This document shows, piece after piece, positions 42,676 to 52,634 of a DNA stretch of 64,000 nucleotides. Under the pieces are notes generated by a model, which worked only from the letters and a program-made list of their open reading frames with translations, was not told the origin of the DNA and ran no database searches. The first letter of the stretch is position 1, and each line of letters starts with the position of its first letter. A program made the translations under genes and the position numbers. The stretch is from an uncultured Bacteroidota bacterium (GTDB taxonomy: Bacteria; Bacteroidota; Bacteroidia; JABEUT01), in NCBI GenBank assembly GCA_903863935.1, contig CAIPDV010000026.1, positions 25,515 to 89,514 on the forward strand, given 5' to 3'.

Positions 42676-43515
42676 GTGATTAACCAGACAATAATTGAAC
42701 CGGGAGGCAAAAAAAGAAATTATTGGAAGGATCTATGGAAATTCCGCGGCTTATTTTACTATTTGGCTTGGCGGGATGTGTTGGTGCGTTATAAACAGGC
42801 AGTAATAGGAATTGCCTGGAGTGTTATTAAGCCTTTACTCACTATAATCATTTTTGTTGTTATCGGGAAACTTCTTCATACAGTTGTTCCGTCGGGTGTG
42901 CCAAGAGCTATTTTTGTTTGTACTGCAATACTTCCATGGAATTTTTTTTCAACCGCTTTTAGTGAATCAAGCAGCTCGTTACTGGCCAACTCTAATTTAC
43001 TTACCAAAGTTTATTTTCCACGGTTAATTGTTCCGGCAAGTACTATAATTGTATCTCTTATTGACTTTGTTACATCCGTTGGCCTATTGTTTCTGTTCAT
43101 GATTTATTACCGTTATGTTCCCGGATGGAGTTTGGCATTACTTCCTCTCTTTCTCATACAGGCTACCATGATTGCAATGGGAGCAGGGATTTTTATAGCT
43201 GCTTTAAATGTAAAGTATCGCGACTTTAAATTTATTGTGCCGTTCATTGTTCAGTTCGGATTGTACATTTCACCGGTTGCATTTTCAAGCGATTATGTAT
43301 ATCATAGTGACAAAATTCCCGGAATAATAAAATTTATTTACTCGCTAAACCCGATGGTTGGTGTAATTGATGGCTTCAGATGGTGTGTTCTAGGTGGAGG
43401 AATAAACTTATATATGCCCGGGTTTCTTATTTCTATTGGGATCAGTATAATGCTTGTGGTTTTAGGTGTTTGGTATTTCCGGAGGACTGAACGTTCATTT
43501 GCAGATGTGATATAA
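42676..43515 (+). CDS. wzm: ABC-2 type polysaccharide/O-antigen export permease
   Basis: 279 residues from GTG at 42676, with six hydrophobic membrane segments (about residues 47-68, 78-98, 125-145, 158-178, 188-206 and 250-270). The start (KKRNYWKDLWKFRGLFYYLAWRDVLVRYKQ) matches Wzm-type permeases, which export an undecaprenol-linked glycan across the inner membrane. It directly precedes its ATPase, with a one-base overlap. The symbol follows homology of type, not an assigned antigen. Confidence 0.9.
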   Translation: MINQTIIEPGGKKRNYWKDLWKFRGLFYYLAWRDVLVRYKQAVIGIAWSVIKPLLTIIIFVVIGKLLHTVVPSGVPRAIFVCTAILPWNFFSTAFSESSSSLLANSNLLTKVYFPRLIVPASTIIVSLIDFVTSVGLLFLFMIYYRYVPGWSLALLPLFLIQATMIAMGAGIFIAALNVKYRDFKFIVPFIVQFGLYISPVAFSSDYVYHSDKIPGIIKFIYSLNPMVGVIDGFRWCVLGGGINLYMPGFLISIGISIMLVVLGVWYFRRTERSFADVI

Positions 43516-44759
43516 TGGAACCTGTATTAAAAATAGAAAATCTAAGCAAAAAGTATATCCTTAATCATCAGGCACAGGAAAGGTATGTAGCCCTGCGAGA
43601 TGTGATAACTAATAAAGCCAAATCTGTATTAGGAAGCAAGAAAGAAAAGGTCCCGAAATATTCGGAGGAATTCTGGGCGCTAAAAGATGTTGCTTTTGAG
43701 GTAAATCAAGGTGACCGAGTTGGAATCATAGGAAGAAATGGAGCCGGAAAATCGACATTGCTTAAAATAATCAGCCAGATAACTGAACCAACAACCGGCA
43801 AAATAACGATTAATGGCAGGGTCGCAAGTCTTTTGGAAGTAGGTACAGGCTTTCACCCGGAGTTAACAGGCAGGGAAAATATTTTTCTGAATGGCTCAAT
43901 AATGGGAATGAGTAAAAAAGAAATCCAAAGCAAGTTTGATGAGATTGTTGCTTTTTCTGAAGTTGAAAAATTCTTGGACACACCGGTGAAGCGTTATAGC
44001 AGCGGTATGTATGTGAGACTTGCATTCTCAGTAGCAGCACATCTTGAACCCGATATCCTCATTGTAGATGAAGTTTTGGCAGTAGGTGATGTTGCATTCC
44101 AGAAAAAGTGCCTTGGTAAAATGGAAGAAGTGTCGGGACATGGCAGAACAATTTTGTTTGTAAGCCATAATATGCAAGCCATTCAGAAAATATGCACCAA
44201 GTCTGTGTTGCTCAAATATGGTAAGATAATTGCAATTGGTGACACAGATTCAGTGATTGAAGAATACCTGAATACAAATACAAATAACCAATCCGTTTAC
44301 GAAATTGAATCTCTGGAAAACGAAAGTACTATGCCAGGCTTCATTACCCGTGTTCAATTTGAAGATTTGAATGGAACTCCTGTAAATGAAATACCTATAG
44401 GCAGGGCTTGGCAGGCAAGAATAACGTTGAAGTTAAATAGAAAGGTAGAACACTTCATTACCGGACTGGGGTTAGTTACCCAATTTGAATTGCCGGTTTG
44501 TACGTCGTGGACTACCCCAAAGGACCTTGAAGCTGGAGAATACGAAGTTTTGTTTACGAATGAGGATATTATGGTTACCCGCGGAATTTATAACATTGTA
44601 ATTGGTTTATCCGAAAACAAAGTGGCATTTCAGTATCTTGATAAAGGAATATCATTGCACATTTCTGACGTGAGTGATTTAGTGAAAGAAGAGCGTATCG
44701 TAAATACAGAAAGTGGTTTGCTGATAAATCAAATGAAGGCTAAAATAATCAGAAAATAA
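43515..44759 (+). CDS. wzt: ABC exporter ATPase with C-terminal carbohydrate-binding domain
   Basis: 414 residues. The ATPase domain (about 5-245) has Walker A GRNGAGKST, signature YSSGMYVRLAFS, Walker B ILIVDEVLAVGD. The C-terminal extension (about 255-414) resembles the Wzt C-terminal domain that recognises the finished glycan's end. This implies that the polymer is capped and exported by an ABC pathway rather than a Wzx/Wzy pathway. Partner of the preceding permease. Confidence 0.92.
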   Translation: MEPVLKIENLSKKYILNHQAQERYVALRDVITNKAKSVLGSKKEKVPKYSEEFWALKDVAFEVNQGDRVGIIGRNGAGKSTLLKIISQITEPTTGKITINGRVASLLEVGTGFHPELTGRENIFLNGSIMGMSKKEIQSKFDEIVAFSEVEKFLDTPVKRYSSGMYVRLAFSVAAHLEPDILIVDEVLAVGDVAFQKKCLGKMEEVSGHGRTILFVSHNMQAIQKICTKSVLLKYGKIIAIGDTDSVIEEYLNTNTNNQSVYEIESLENESTMPGFITRVQFEDLNGTPVNEIPIGRAWQARITLKLNRKVEHFITGLGLVTQFELPVCTSWTTPKDLEAGEYEVLFTNEDIMVTRGIYNIVIGLSENKVAFQYLDKGISLHISDVSDLVKEERIVNTESGLLINQMKAKIIRK

Positions 44760-44768
44760 TTCGATTCT

Positions 44769-45416
44769 ATGAAATTACATTTGGGTTGCGGACAGCGATA
44801 TTTGGAAGGATATGTTAATATTGATTACCCTCTTAGCGAGCACAGCGTGCAACAAAAAAGTGTTGCGGACAGGTTTGACGATTTAAAAGAATTAAGTTTT
44901 GAAAAAGGCTCCATTGAAGAGGTTCGGTTGCACCATGTGTTTGAACATTTTTCAAGAACTACCGCCTGTGCATTTCTTGCCGGATGGAATTCCTGGCTCG
45001 CGGAAGGCGGGAGTATTCGTATAGAGGTCCCTGATTTTGAAAAGACAAGTAAAGTTGCATTAAGCAAATGGAGCAGCCTTAAAGAAAAATCAGTTGCAAT
45101 CAGGCATATTTTTGGCTCCCAGGAGGCGCACTGGGCAGTACATTATCAGGGATATACTTCTTTATTGCTTTCATCGTTCGTTGAATTGTATGGTTATAAA
45201 ACCGCTTCTATAAAAAAAATAGCATACCTGGGAACGTACAATATTGAGCTATTTGCCAAGAAAGTAAGTTCTATTAGTAAGGAAGAATCAGATAAAATAA
45301 CAGCAGCTTATTTAAAGAATTTTCTTTTAGATTCTTCACCCAGCGAAATGCTGATGCTTGATACATGGATAAACGAATACCGATTGCAAGTATGTAAAAC
45401 CTTTGCCTCTGAATGA
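44769..45416 (+). CDS. SAM-dependent methyltransferase-like protein
   Basis: 215 residues. The N-terminus LHLGCGQRYLEGYVNID is a typical SAM-binding motif I, and HHVFEHFSRT a motif II-like element; the later part (about 105-215) is divergent. In ABC-export glycan systems a methyltransferase can place the terminal cap that the ATPase's C-domain recognises; this gene follows the ATPase and may do that, as inference. It overlaps the next glycosyltransferase gene by 4 bp. Confidence 0.75.
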   Translation: MKLHLGCGQRYLEGYVNIDYPLSEHSVQQKSVADRFDDLKELSFEKGSIEEVRLHHVFEHFSRTTACAFLAGWNSWLAEGGSIRIEVPDFEKTSKVALSKWSSLKEKSVAIRHIFGSQEAHWAVHYQGYTSLLLSSFVELYGYKTASIKKIAYLGTYNIELFAKKVSSISKEESDKITAAYLKNFLLDSSPSEMLMLDTWINEYRLQVCKTFASE

Positions 45417-46228
45417 GTACTGTTAGTGTCATTATTCCGACCTGGAATCGTGCAGGAACATTAAAAAGAGCAATTCTGAGTGTATTGAATCAAACTTACC
45501 CTGTTACTGAAATTTTAGTATGTGATGATGGTTCTACTGATAATTCAAAGCAAACAGTTTTAGAAATAAATGATACCAGAATAAAATGGATTGAAGGTAC
45601 ACATGCCGGAATGCCTTCTATTCCAAGAAACAGAGGGATTGCGTCAAGTGTGGGAGAATGGCTGGGATTTCTGGATAGCGATGATGAATGGCTGCCGACT
45701 AAAATTGGAAAGCAAATTTCTGCTGCTGAAAAGTTGAAAACAGATGCCGTTTGCAGCAATGCATTTCGGATAATTCCCGGAAATGAATCGGGCAAACCCT
45801 ATTTGAACTATCAAGGGCAAAGCCTATCGTTTAAGGAATTAATAAAATGTAATTATATCATCTGTAGTTCTGTAATGTTTAAACGGAGCCTGTTAAATAC
45901 TGTTGTTGGCTTCCCTGAATCGATTGAATTTAAAGCAATTGAAGACTACACATTGTGGCTTCGTGTGGCAACTCAAACCTCTTTTGCATATCTGGAAGAA
46001 CCGTTAGTGAATTATTTTGATGATCCTAAACAGAGTATTCGGTCCGGAGGTATGACAGAGGCACAGCAGCGGAAAATTATTTTAAATAATTTGTTAGTTT
46101 GGACGGGAAAAAATGAATTAAAAGTAGATAACAACTACTTTAAACTTGCGAGAATCGAATATTATAAATCGGTAAAATTAACCAGCCAAAATATTTTTAC
46201 TTATTTAATTGAACGATTTAAAAATTGA
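45413..46228 (+). CDS. Family 2 glycosyltransferase
   Basis: 271-residue GT2 (GT-A fold). Motifs VSVIIPTWNRAGTLKRAI, EILVCDDGSTDNS, and the DxD-type FLDSDDEWLP identify the donor-binding site, and EDYTLWLRVA is the acceptor-side acidic motif. It lacks membrane segments. It is the first of several GT2 enzymes in this cluster. Confidence 0.9.
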   Translation: MSTVSVIIPTWNRAGTLKRAILSVLNQTYPVTEILVCDDGSTDNSKQTVLEINDTRIKWIEGTHAGMPSIPRNRGIASSVGEWLGFLDSDDEWLPTKIGKQISAAEKLKTDAVCSNAFRIIPGNESGKPYLNYQGQSLSFKELIKCNYIICSSVMFKRSLLNTVVGFPESIEFKAIEDYTLWLRVATQTSFAYLEEPLVNYFDDPKQSIRSGGMTEAQQRKIILNNLLVWTGKNELKVDNNYFKLARIEYYKSVKLTSQNIFTYLIERFKN

Positions 46229-46279
46229 GTACAAGGAATGACAGGGAAAATTTGCTAAATGGTATCGAATGGAACATTG

Positions 46280-46287
46280 TATCTTTG
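46280..46287 (+). promoter_or_regulatory. Candidate internal promoter box
   Basis: TATCTTTG (TAnnTTTG) in the 96-bp gap before the next gene, suggesting a second promoter inside the cluster. Confidence 0.4.
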
Positions 46288-46324
46288 ATATAGGACATTC
46301 TTAAATTATCAACTATTTCGGCGC

Positions 46325-47149
46325 ATGAGTTTAATTCAGAACGTGAATAATTTGTTTTTACCTAAAGATAGAATAGTCTTATTTTATAAAAAAAAGGTTG
46401 AAAAGTTGGACTGCATTAATATGCCTGTCGGTAAATTGAATGATGAATTACTATTTGTTACCATATCCTATAATAACGCCAATGTTATTAAGCATCAGAT
46501 AAGATTAATTAAAAAAAATATCACAGATAAGCATTTTCATATTGTTGTCGATAATTCCACTAATAAAGAAATAAGAGATCAAATTAAGAAACATTGTATG
46601 GAGGGAAATGTGGCATATGTTTCTCTTCACGAAAACCCATTTTCAACAGGAAGTGCGTCTCATGCAGTTGTTTTAAATTGGGCATTCAGGCAATTGGTAT
46701 TAAGGTACACTCCAAAAATCGTTGGTTTTATTGACCATGATATATACCCTGTAAAACCGCATCGTATTGGGCAAATTTTAAGCAACCAGCCATTTTACGG
46801 CCTCTTACAGGAAAGAGAGGATTATTGGTATTTATGGCCTGGCTTTTGTTTTTTCACGAAGAAAATTTACATGAATAGTTCAATGGATTTTATGCCCCGC
46901 ACATCGAATGGAATTGGGTATGACACGGGGGGAGCCCTTTATAATTCAATATATCATTCCTTCGAGAAAAGCACATTGAAATTTCCGGCACAAACATATG
47001 AGAACATAAGAGAAGGTGAGGTTTTTCAGTCCGACAAAATGGAAGTAATAGATAACTGGGTTCATAGCTTTAATGGGTCCTATTGGATGGAGGTGAAGGA
47101 TAAAGAGGAAATTCTCGATAAAGTACTGAATGATTATTACAACAGTTAG
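46325..47149 (+). CDS. Putative GT-A fold glycosyltransferase
   Basis: 274 residues. The pattern ELLFVTISYNNANVIKHQIR, HFHIVVDNSTN and the DxD-like FIDHDIYPVKP is that of a glycosyltransferase with a GT-A fold, but the family is divergent from the other GT2 enzymes here. No signal or membrane segment. Preceded by a promoter-like box. Confidence 0.6.
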   Translation: MSLIQNVNNLFLPKDRIVLFYKKKVEKLDCINMPVGKLNDELLFVTISYNNANVIKHQIRLIKKNITDKHFHIVVDNSTNKEIRDQIKKHCMEGNVAYVSLHENPFSTGSASHAVVLNWAFRQLVLRYTPKIVGFIDHDIYPVKPHRIGQILSNQPFYGLLQEREDYWYLWPGFCFFTKKIYMNSSMDFMPRTSNGIGYDTGGALYNSIYHSFEKSTLKFPAQTYENIREGEVFQSDKMEVIDNWVHSFNGSYWMEVKDKEEILDKVLNDYYNS

Positions 47150-47198
47150 TTATGGCGGAAGAAGTAATTCCAGTTGGAGATAATTTGATAACATTAAA

Positions 47199-48374
47199 AT
47201 GAAAATACTGCATACAGTAGAATCATATTATCCGGCCATAGGCGGTATGCAGGAGGTTGTAAAACAGCTTTCTGAAAGGCTTGCTAAGCTTGGTCATGAG
47301 GTTACCGTTGCCACAAAAAAGCATTCTGAGAGAAAAGATAACATTTTGAATGGTGTACAGATTGAAGAGTTCGCAATAGAGGGAAATGCTGTTCATGGAA
47401 TAACAGGAGATGTGGAAAAATATAAAGGCTTTCTTTTGAATAGTAAATTCGATATTGTGACCAATTTTGCTGCTCAGCAGTGGGCTACGGATATTGCGCT
47501 CCCAATACTTGATAAAATATCAGGTAAGAAAGTAAGTGTTCCGACAGGTTTCTCCGGGCTCTATTTGACTGAGTATAAAGATTACTTTGAGAAGATGACA
47601 ACATGGATGAAAGGTTATGATTCCAATGTTTTTTTATCCGAAGATTATCGGGACATTAATTTCGCAAAAGCAAACGGAATAACCAAAAATGTAATTATTC
47701 CTAATGGTGCTGCCGCAGATGAGTTTCTGCAGGATTCTAAAATTGATATTCGCAAAAAACTTGGAATAAGCAAAGAGACATTTTTAATATTGCATGTAGG
47801 CTCATATACAGAGTTAAAGGGCCATATTGAAGCATTAAAGATTTATTTAAGATCAAAAATAAAAAATGGGGTTTTGCTTTTTGTTGGCCATCGGAACGAG
47901 TTATTTCAAAACTATGTAAATAAGAGCAGGCGGTTTAAATTATGGAAATACTCGAACTTTGTAAATAGTAAACCTATTGTAATAACAGCCGAACTTACAA
48001 GAGATGAAACAGTAGCAGCTTACAAGTCAGCAGATCTGTTTTTATTCCCATCAAATATTGAATGTTCTCCAATAGTTCTGTTCGAATCAATGGCTTCGCG
48101 TTTGCCGTTTCTTGTAACAGATGTAGGTAACTCTGAGGAAATAATAAAATGGGGTAGTGGAGGAGAATTACTGCCAACACAAATAGATGGAAGTGGATAT
48201 AGTCATGCAGAGATCGGTAAATCAGCATTGAAACTAAATCAAATTTATTTTAATAAGGAGAAAAGAAATGAGCTTGGAGAAAAAGGCTATGACGCCTGGC
48301 AAAAGAACTTTAGTTGGGAGGTAATCAGTAAAAAATACGAAGCCCTCTATTATCAACTCTTAAATGAAAAATAA
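47199..48374 (+). CDS. Family 4 glycosyltransferase
   Basis: 391-residue GT4 (GT-B fold). The N-terminal YPAIGGMQEVVKQLSERLAKLGHEVTVAT and the C-terminal donor-binding SNIECSPIVLFESMASRLPFLVTDVGNSEEI (with the E-x7-E motif, Glu to Glu) are diagnostic. Predicted cytoplasmic. It precedes the fucosyltransferase gene by 3 bp. Confidence 0.9.
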   Translation: MKILHTVESYYPAIGGMQEVVKQLSERLAKLGHEVTVATKKHSERKDNILNGVQIEEFAIEGNAVHGITGDVEKYKGFLLNSKFDIVTNFAAQQWATDIALPILDKISGKKVSVPTGFSGLYLTEYKDYFEKMTTWMKGYDSNVFLSEDYRDINFAKANGITKNVIIPNGAAADEFLQDSKIDIRKKLGISKETFLILHVGSYTELKGHIEALKIYLRSKIKNGVLLFVGHRNELFQNYVNKSRRFKLWKYSNFVNSKPIVITAELTRDETVAAYKSADLFLFPSNIECSPIVLFESMASRLPFLVTDVGNSEEIIKWGSGGELLPTQIDGSGYSHAEIGKSALKLNQIYFNKEKRNELGEKGYDAWQKNFSWEVISKKYEALYYQLLNEK

Positions 48375-48377
48375 GAA

Positions 48378-49259
48378 ATGATTATAGTAAGATTAATGGG
48401 AGGGTTGGGGAATCAAATGTTTCAGTATGCTATTGGGAAAAGATTGGCATTACTTCGAAACACGGAGTTGAAAGTGGATGTGTCGTTCCTGAATGACAAG
48501 AAGCTAAACCATACAATGCGCAAATATGAATTGAATATATTTTCTTCGAATATTCAAATTGCAAATGAAGCAGAAGTAGAAAAGTTTTATTCCGTACAAA
48601 AAAGCAAAATAATGAGAGGGTTAAAAAAGTTATTCCCTTTTCTTTATACGTATCATATAGTTCCCGAAAAGCAGCATGAATATTCTGAAGATATATTAAA
48701 TTCTCCCAAAAACTCATTATTGATTGGTTACTGGCAAACAGAAAAATATTTTAAAAGTATTGGCAATAATATAAGAGAGGACTTTAAATTTAAAGAGTCA
48801 TTATCCGGACTTAATGAGGAACTAGCGAAAAGGATTATATCAAGCCAATCGGTTAGTGTTCATATTAGGCGTGGAGATTATGTTCTGGATAAGGAAACAC
48901 GCGAGTTTCATGGACTTTGTACACCGGAATATTATTATTCCGGAATTGATTTTATCAAAGAAAAGTTTCCGGATATTAACCTGTTCGTTTTTTCAGACGA
49001 AATGGATTGGGTGAAAGAAAACATGAAGTTTAATGTACCGGTTACTTACGTTGAAAATAATTCAGGGAATTATAGTTACATAGATATGCAACTTATGAGT
49101 TTGTGCAAGCACAATATTATTGCAAACAGTAGCTTTAGCTGGTGGGGTGCCTGGTTGAACAACAATCCTAAAAAAATGGTTGTTGCTCCCGCAAAATGGT
49201 TTCTAAATAGTACAGTTAATACGAATGATGTTATACCGGAAACATGGCACAAACTATAG
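48378..49259 (+). CDS. Family 11 alpha-1,2-fucosyltransferase-like
   Basis: 293-residue GT11 protein that transfers fucose from GDP-fucose. Motifs are GGLGNQMFQYAIGKRLA, the HIRRGDYV donor-binding block and NSSFSWWGAWLN near the C-terminus. Implies a fucosylated polymer, although no GDP-fucose synthesis genes are in this window. The next gene starts inside its last 16 bp. Confidence 0.9.
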   Translation: MIIVRLMGGLGNQMFQYAIGKRLALLRNTELKVDVSFLNDKKLNHTMRKYELNIFSSNIQIANEAEVEKFYSVQKSKIMRGLKKLFPFLYTYHIVPEKQHEYSEDILNSPKNSLLIGYWQTEKYFKSIGNNIREDFKFKESLSGLNEELAKRIISSQSVSVHIRRGDYVLDKETREFHGLCTPEYYYSGIDFIKEKFPDINLFVFSDEMDWVKENMKFNVPVTYVENNSGNYSYIDMQLMSLCKHNIIANSSFSWWGAWLNNNPKKMVVAPAKWFLNSTVNTNDVIPETWHKL

Positions 49260-50698
49260 ATAACCCGGAAATTACAGTATTAATGCCTGTTTATAATGGA
49301 GAGAAATATCTCCGGCTGGCAATTGAAAGTATATTGAACCAAACGTTTTCTGGTTTTGAATTTTTGATTGTTAATGATGGTAGCACAGATTCAAGTGAGG
49401 CAATTGTTAAGTCATTTTCTGATACAAGAATCAGGTTAATACAAAACACAAATAAGGGATTACCGAATGCTTTAAATTTTGGAATTCATGAAGCCAAGGG
49501 AAAGTATATTGCACGAATGGATTGTGATGATATTGCTTTACCTGATAGGCTAATAAGAGAGTTGGGCGTGCTTCAAAAAAATCCGGAAATTGATATTGTA
49601 AGCAGTTTTGTTTCACTAATTAATCCGGAAGGTACGCCGATAAAAGCATGGCAAGATAATGGTAGAGCTATAACCAATGACGAGATTATTAAGCAACTCC
49701 CGATTGAAAATTGCCTGGCGCATCCAACTATTATGGTGAAAAGGGAAGTGTTATTGAAATATAAATACAATGCCAAGCAGAAGTATGCAGAAGATTGGGA
49801 CCTGTGGCTTAGAATGGCGTCTGGTAAATGTGTATTTTATAAAATAAATGAACTGCTTTTATTATATAGGATCCATCTGCAATCAGCTCAAGGGCTTGTA
49901 TTAAATAAAAGTCATTATTATAAAAAGACAAAAACACTGTTCAGATATTTTGCGAATAAATTAAAAAAAATAAATATTAATTTATTCGATTTGAAGGTGC
50001 TGAGAAGCGCATGCACAAGCCTTGTAAGGTATGGTATTGATTTAATTTCTCCAAAATTAAACAGGACACTCGAGCAAATATTTGCAATCAATCCATTTAA
50101 AGTCATCTCTCAGTATTCTAAGCTTAAAAAATTTTGCAGGGAAGAAAATGGACGTAAGGATGCATTATGTTTATTTATTCCTGGGACTTATGGGGGTAAA
50201 GCAGCGGATTTTTATTCTGAACTGATTTCTCTTTGTGCAGAGTTAAATCCCATAGTCTTTATAACATCTAAGCCAGGCGGACAATTTAAGGACAATACTA
50301 AGGTTTTTGACATAAGTTTAATAAGCGATTATCCGGGTTTTCACAGAAGAGTCAAAAGAAATATTTTAAACAAAATTTCAAAATTTCAGAATTGTACTTT
50401 GTTAGGGTCTAACTCAGTTTTTTATTATAATTTACTTGGCTCATTAAATTATAGTGCAAGTTGTATGGATTTGATTTATCTTGTTGAAAACCCATCCGAA
50501 GCTGGTGAGGAAATGTTGAAATATGATTTCCCAATGCTTGCTTTACCTTATGTTGAACGACTGCAACACAGGATTGTGGTGAATGAAAAGCAATGTGGAG
50601 AGATTAAAGAATTATATGAGAATAATAATGTGGATCCTAAATACCTGGAAAGAATTACTTACTTTTCAAAATTAAGAGAAGTGATAATAAATAATTAA
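49244..50698 (+). CDS. GT2 glycosyltransferase with a partial GT4-like second domain
   Basis: 484 residues. Residues 1-240 form a GT2 domain (VLMPVYNGEKYLRLAI, FLIVNDGSTDSS, ARMDCDDIALPDRL). From about 300 the chain resembles the N-terminal half of the GT4 part of the fusion protein at 52635-54614 (CLFIPGTYGGKAADFY against FFFPYTHVGGAERVH), but ends with ITYFSKLREV and the stop. The donor-binding GT4 half is absent, so only the GT2 domain is expected to be active. It overlaps the preceding gene by 16 bp. Confidence 0.85.
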   Translation: MAQTIDNPEITVLMPVYNGEKYLRLAIESILNQTFSGFEFLIVNDGSTDSSEAIVKSFSDTRIRLIQNTNKGLPNALNFGIHEAKGKYIARMDCDDIALPDRLIRELGVLQKNPEIDIVSSFVSLINPEGTPIKAWQDNGRAITNDEIIKQLPIENCLAHPTIMVKREVLLKYKYNAKQKYAEDWDLWLRMASGKCVFYKINELLLLYRIHLQSAQGLVLNKSHYYKKTKTLFRYFANKLKKININLFDLKVLRSACTSLVRYGIDLISPKLNRTLEQIFAINPFKVISQYSKLKKFCREENGRKDALCLFIPGTYGGKAADFYSELISLCAELNPIVFITSKPGGQFKDNTKVFDISLISDYPGFHRRVKRNILNKISKFQNCTLLGSNSVFYYNLLGSLNYSASCMDLIYLVENPSEAGEEMLKYDFPMLALPYVERLQHRIVVNEKQCGEIKELYENNNVDPKYLERITYFSKLREVIINN

Positions 50699-50699
50699 G

Positions 50700-51686
50700 A
50701 TGGTCTCAATTATAATACCCTCCTATAATGCAGCGAGTTTGTTGCCTGAGACACTACGCAGTCTTCAGAAGCAGAAATATGCAGATTGGGAATGTATTGT
50801 TGTTGATGATGGTTCAACTGATAACACAAAGGAAATTGTAACGGCATTTAGTAATCAAGATGACCGCTATAAATATTTTTACCAACCGAATGAGGGCCCA
50901 TCAGCTGCAAGGAATAGAGGAATAAATGAATCAAAGGGAGGGTATATACAGTTTTTAGATTCGGATGATATGCTTGAAAGTGATAAGTTGCATAAGCAAG
51001 TTGAACTTCTTGACGCTAAAGTAGAATACGATATTGTATATGGTAATTCATGCTATTTTGAAGCATCGGAAAATGGAGAGCCCCGGTTAATATCAAAGGA
51101 GGATCCAAACTGGCAGAGGAAGGTAAGCGGGAAAGGGGATATAGTTATTAGTACAATTTTAAAGGGGAACATAATGGTTGTTCATTCACCATTGGTTAGG
51201 AAATCTGTATTTGAAAATATTGGATTCTGGGATAATGAAATTATGTTCAATGAAGATTGGGATGTATGGACAAGATGTGCATTAAAAGGTATGGGATTTC
51301 TGTTTGATGATACTGCAAATACAAAAGCTTTGATAAGGCTTCATCCCGAAAATAGAAGTAAATCGCTCTATAAAATGTACTTGAATGGGTTGAAGGTATG
51401 CGTTAAAATTGATAATTTGGTTGAAAGGAATGAGTATCATAAAATTCTTAAACTAAAAATGATTTATCACCGTAAATTTCTTGAAAAGGAAATTATGAAA
51501 GTATATGTTGTAGATAAGAATTTGGCCTTAAGTATCGCAAAAAGTATGTTTCAAATAATGCAACTTAATAATTATAAGATTTATGAAAGCCTTATCGAGT
51601 CAGGCTCTCCTCTGAAATTAAGAATGTATTATTTATCGCAGTATGTTTTAAATACTATTAAATACAAAATTGCGAATGTCTCCTAA
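50700..51686 (+). CDS. Family 2 glycosyltransferase
   Basis: 328-residue GT2, with VSIIIPSYNAASLLPETL, CIVVDDGSTDNT, and DxD in FLDSDDML, and NEDWDVWTRCALKG as the acceptor-side motif. Starts one base after the preceding stop and overlaps the next gene start. Confidence 0.9.
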   Translation: MVSIIIPSYNAASLLPETLRSLQKQKYADWECIVVDDGSTDNTKEIVTAFSNQDDRYKYFYQPNEGPSAARNRGINESKGGYIQFLDSDDMLESDKLHKQVELLDAKVEYDIVYGNSCYFEASENGEPRLISKEDPNWQRKVSGKGDIVISTILKGNIMVVHSPLVRKSVFENIGFWDNEIMFNEDWDVWTRCALKGMGFLFDDTANTKALIRLHPENRSKSLYKMYLNGLKVCVKIDNLVERNEYHKILKLKMIYHRKFLEKEIMKVYVVDKNLALSIAKSMFQIMQLNNYKIYESLIESGSPLKLRMYYLSQYVLNTIKYKIANVS

Positions 51687-52626
51687 AGTATCTATATGTA
51701 TTCCTGCCTATAAAAGGGTAGCTTTTTTAAAAAAGGCTCTTCAATCTGTTTTAGAGCAATCCTATAATGATTATGAAATTATAGTTACAGACGATACCCC
51801 TGATAATTCAGTTGAAGAATTGCTAAAAGAATTTGAATTTAATGGTAAACTCAAATATTATCATAATTCTAATTCTTTAGGATCGCCCGATAACTGGAAT
51901 CTTGCAGTAAGTAAGGCTGAAGGTGAGTACGTAAAAATTCTGCATTGTGATGATTATTTCACCAGTTCAGATAGTCTTGGAAAATATGTGGAATTAATGG
52001 AACGAAATCCAGATTCTGATTTTGGATTTTCGTCCACCTTAATTGTGAGTATTCCTGGAAATATCAAAAAGGCATTCATCTGTGATGAGAAACATTTTAA
52101 TAGAATCAAATCAGATCCATATTATCTTTTCTTCAGAAACATGATTGGGGCACCCAGTGCTACAATTTACCGAAGGACATGTAATATGAAGTATGATTCA
52201 AATTTAAAATGGATTGTTGATATAGACCTGTATATCGCTTTCATACAAGCAAATAAAAATATAGCTAATACAAAAGATGTGTTAATATGTACCGTTGATG
52301 GTGGGGAAGGGCAGATAACCCAATCAGTAATGATTGATAAAGATATTCAGATAAGAGAGCATATTTATATTTTCAACAAATTTTTAGATAGAGGGGCAAA
52401 ATTAGATCTGGAAAAATTTCATCTGTTCTTCCAGATATTGTTTTATCAATATAAAGTGAAGGATATTGCTGAGATTGATGCGATATTTAAGATCCCCGAC
52501 AATTTAAGGCCTTTCTTTGATAAGGTATTTGTATCTCTGCATAAAAGAATGCTGTGGACGCGGATAAAAATAAAACTTTATAACACAGCTATAAATAAAA
52601 AGCTATTAAAACTGGAGGTATATTAA
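51676..52626 (+). CDS. Family 2 glycosyltransferase
   Basis: 316-residue GT2 from ATG at 51676, inside the end of the preceding gene (11-bp overlap). Motifs SICIPAYKRVAFLKKAL, EIIVTDDTPDNSVEELL, ILHCDDYF. The Asp-Asp donor motif is present. One of a run of related GT2 enzymes. Confidence 0.88.
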   Translation: MSPKVSICIPAYKRVAFLKKALQSVLEQSYNDYEIIVTDDTPDNSVEELLKEFEFNGKLKYYHNSNSLGSPDNWNLAVSKAEGEYVKILHCDDYFTSSDSLGKYVELMERNPDSDFGFSSTLIVSIPGNIKKAFICDEKHFNRIKSDPYYLFFRNMIGAPSATIYRRTCNMKYDSNLKWIVDIDLYIAFIQANKNIANTKDVLICTVDGGEGQITQSVMIDKDIQIREHIYIFNKFLDRGAKLDLEKFHLFFQILFYQYKVKDIAEIDAIFKIPDNLRPFFDKVFVSLHKRMLWTRIKIKLYNTAINKKLLKLEVY

Positions 52627-52634
52627 GTTATAGG

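Noticed and set aside
49244-50698. Frameshift considered as the cause of the missing GT4 half
   Set aside because: No GT4 C-terminal sequence is found in any frame after the stop; the next GT2 gene starts one base later, so it is a real deletion or a naturally short form.
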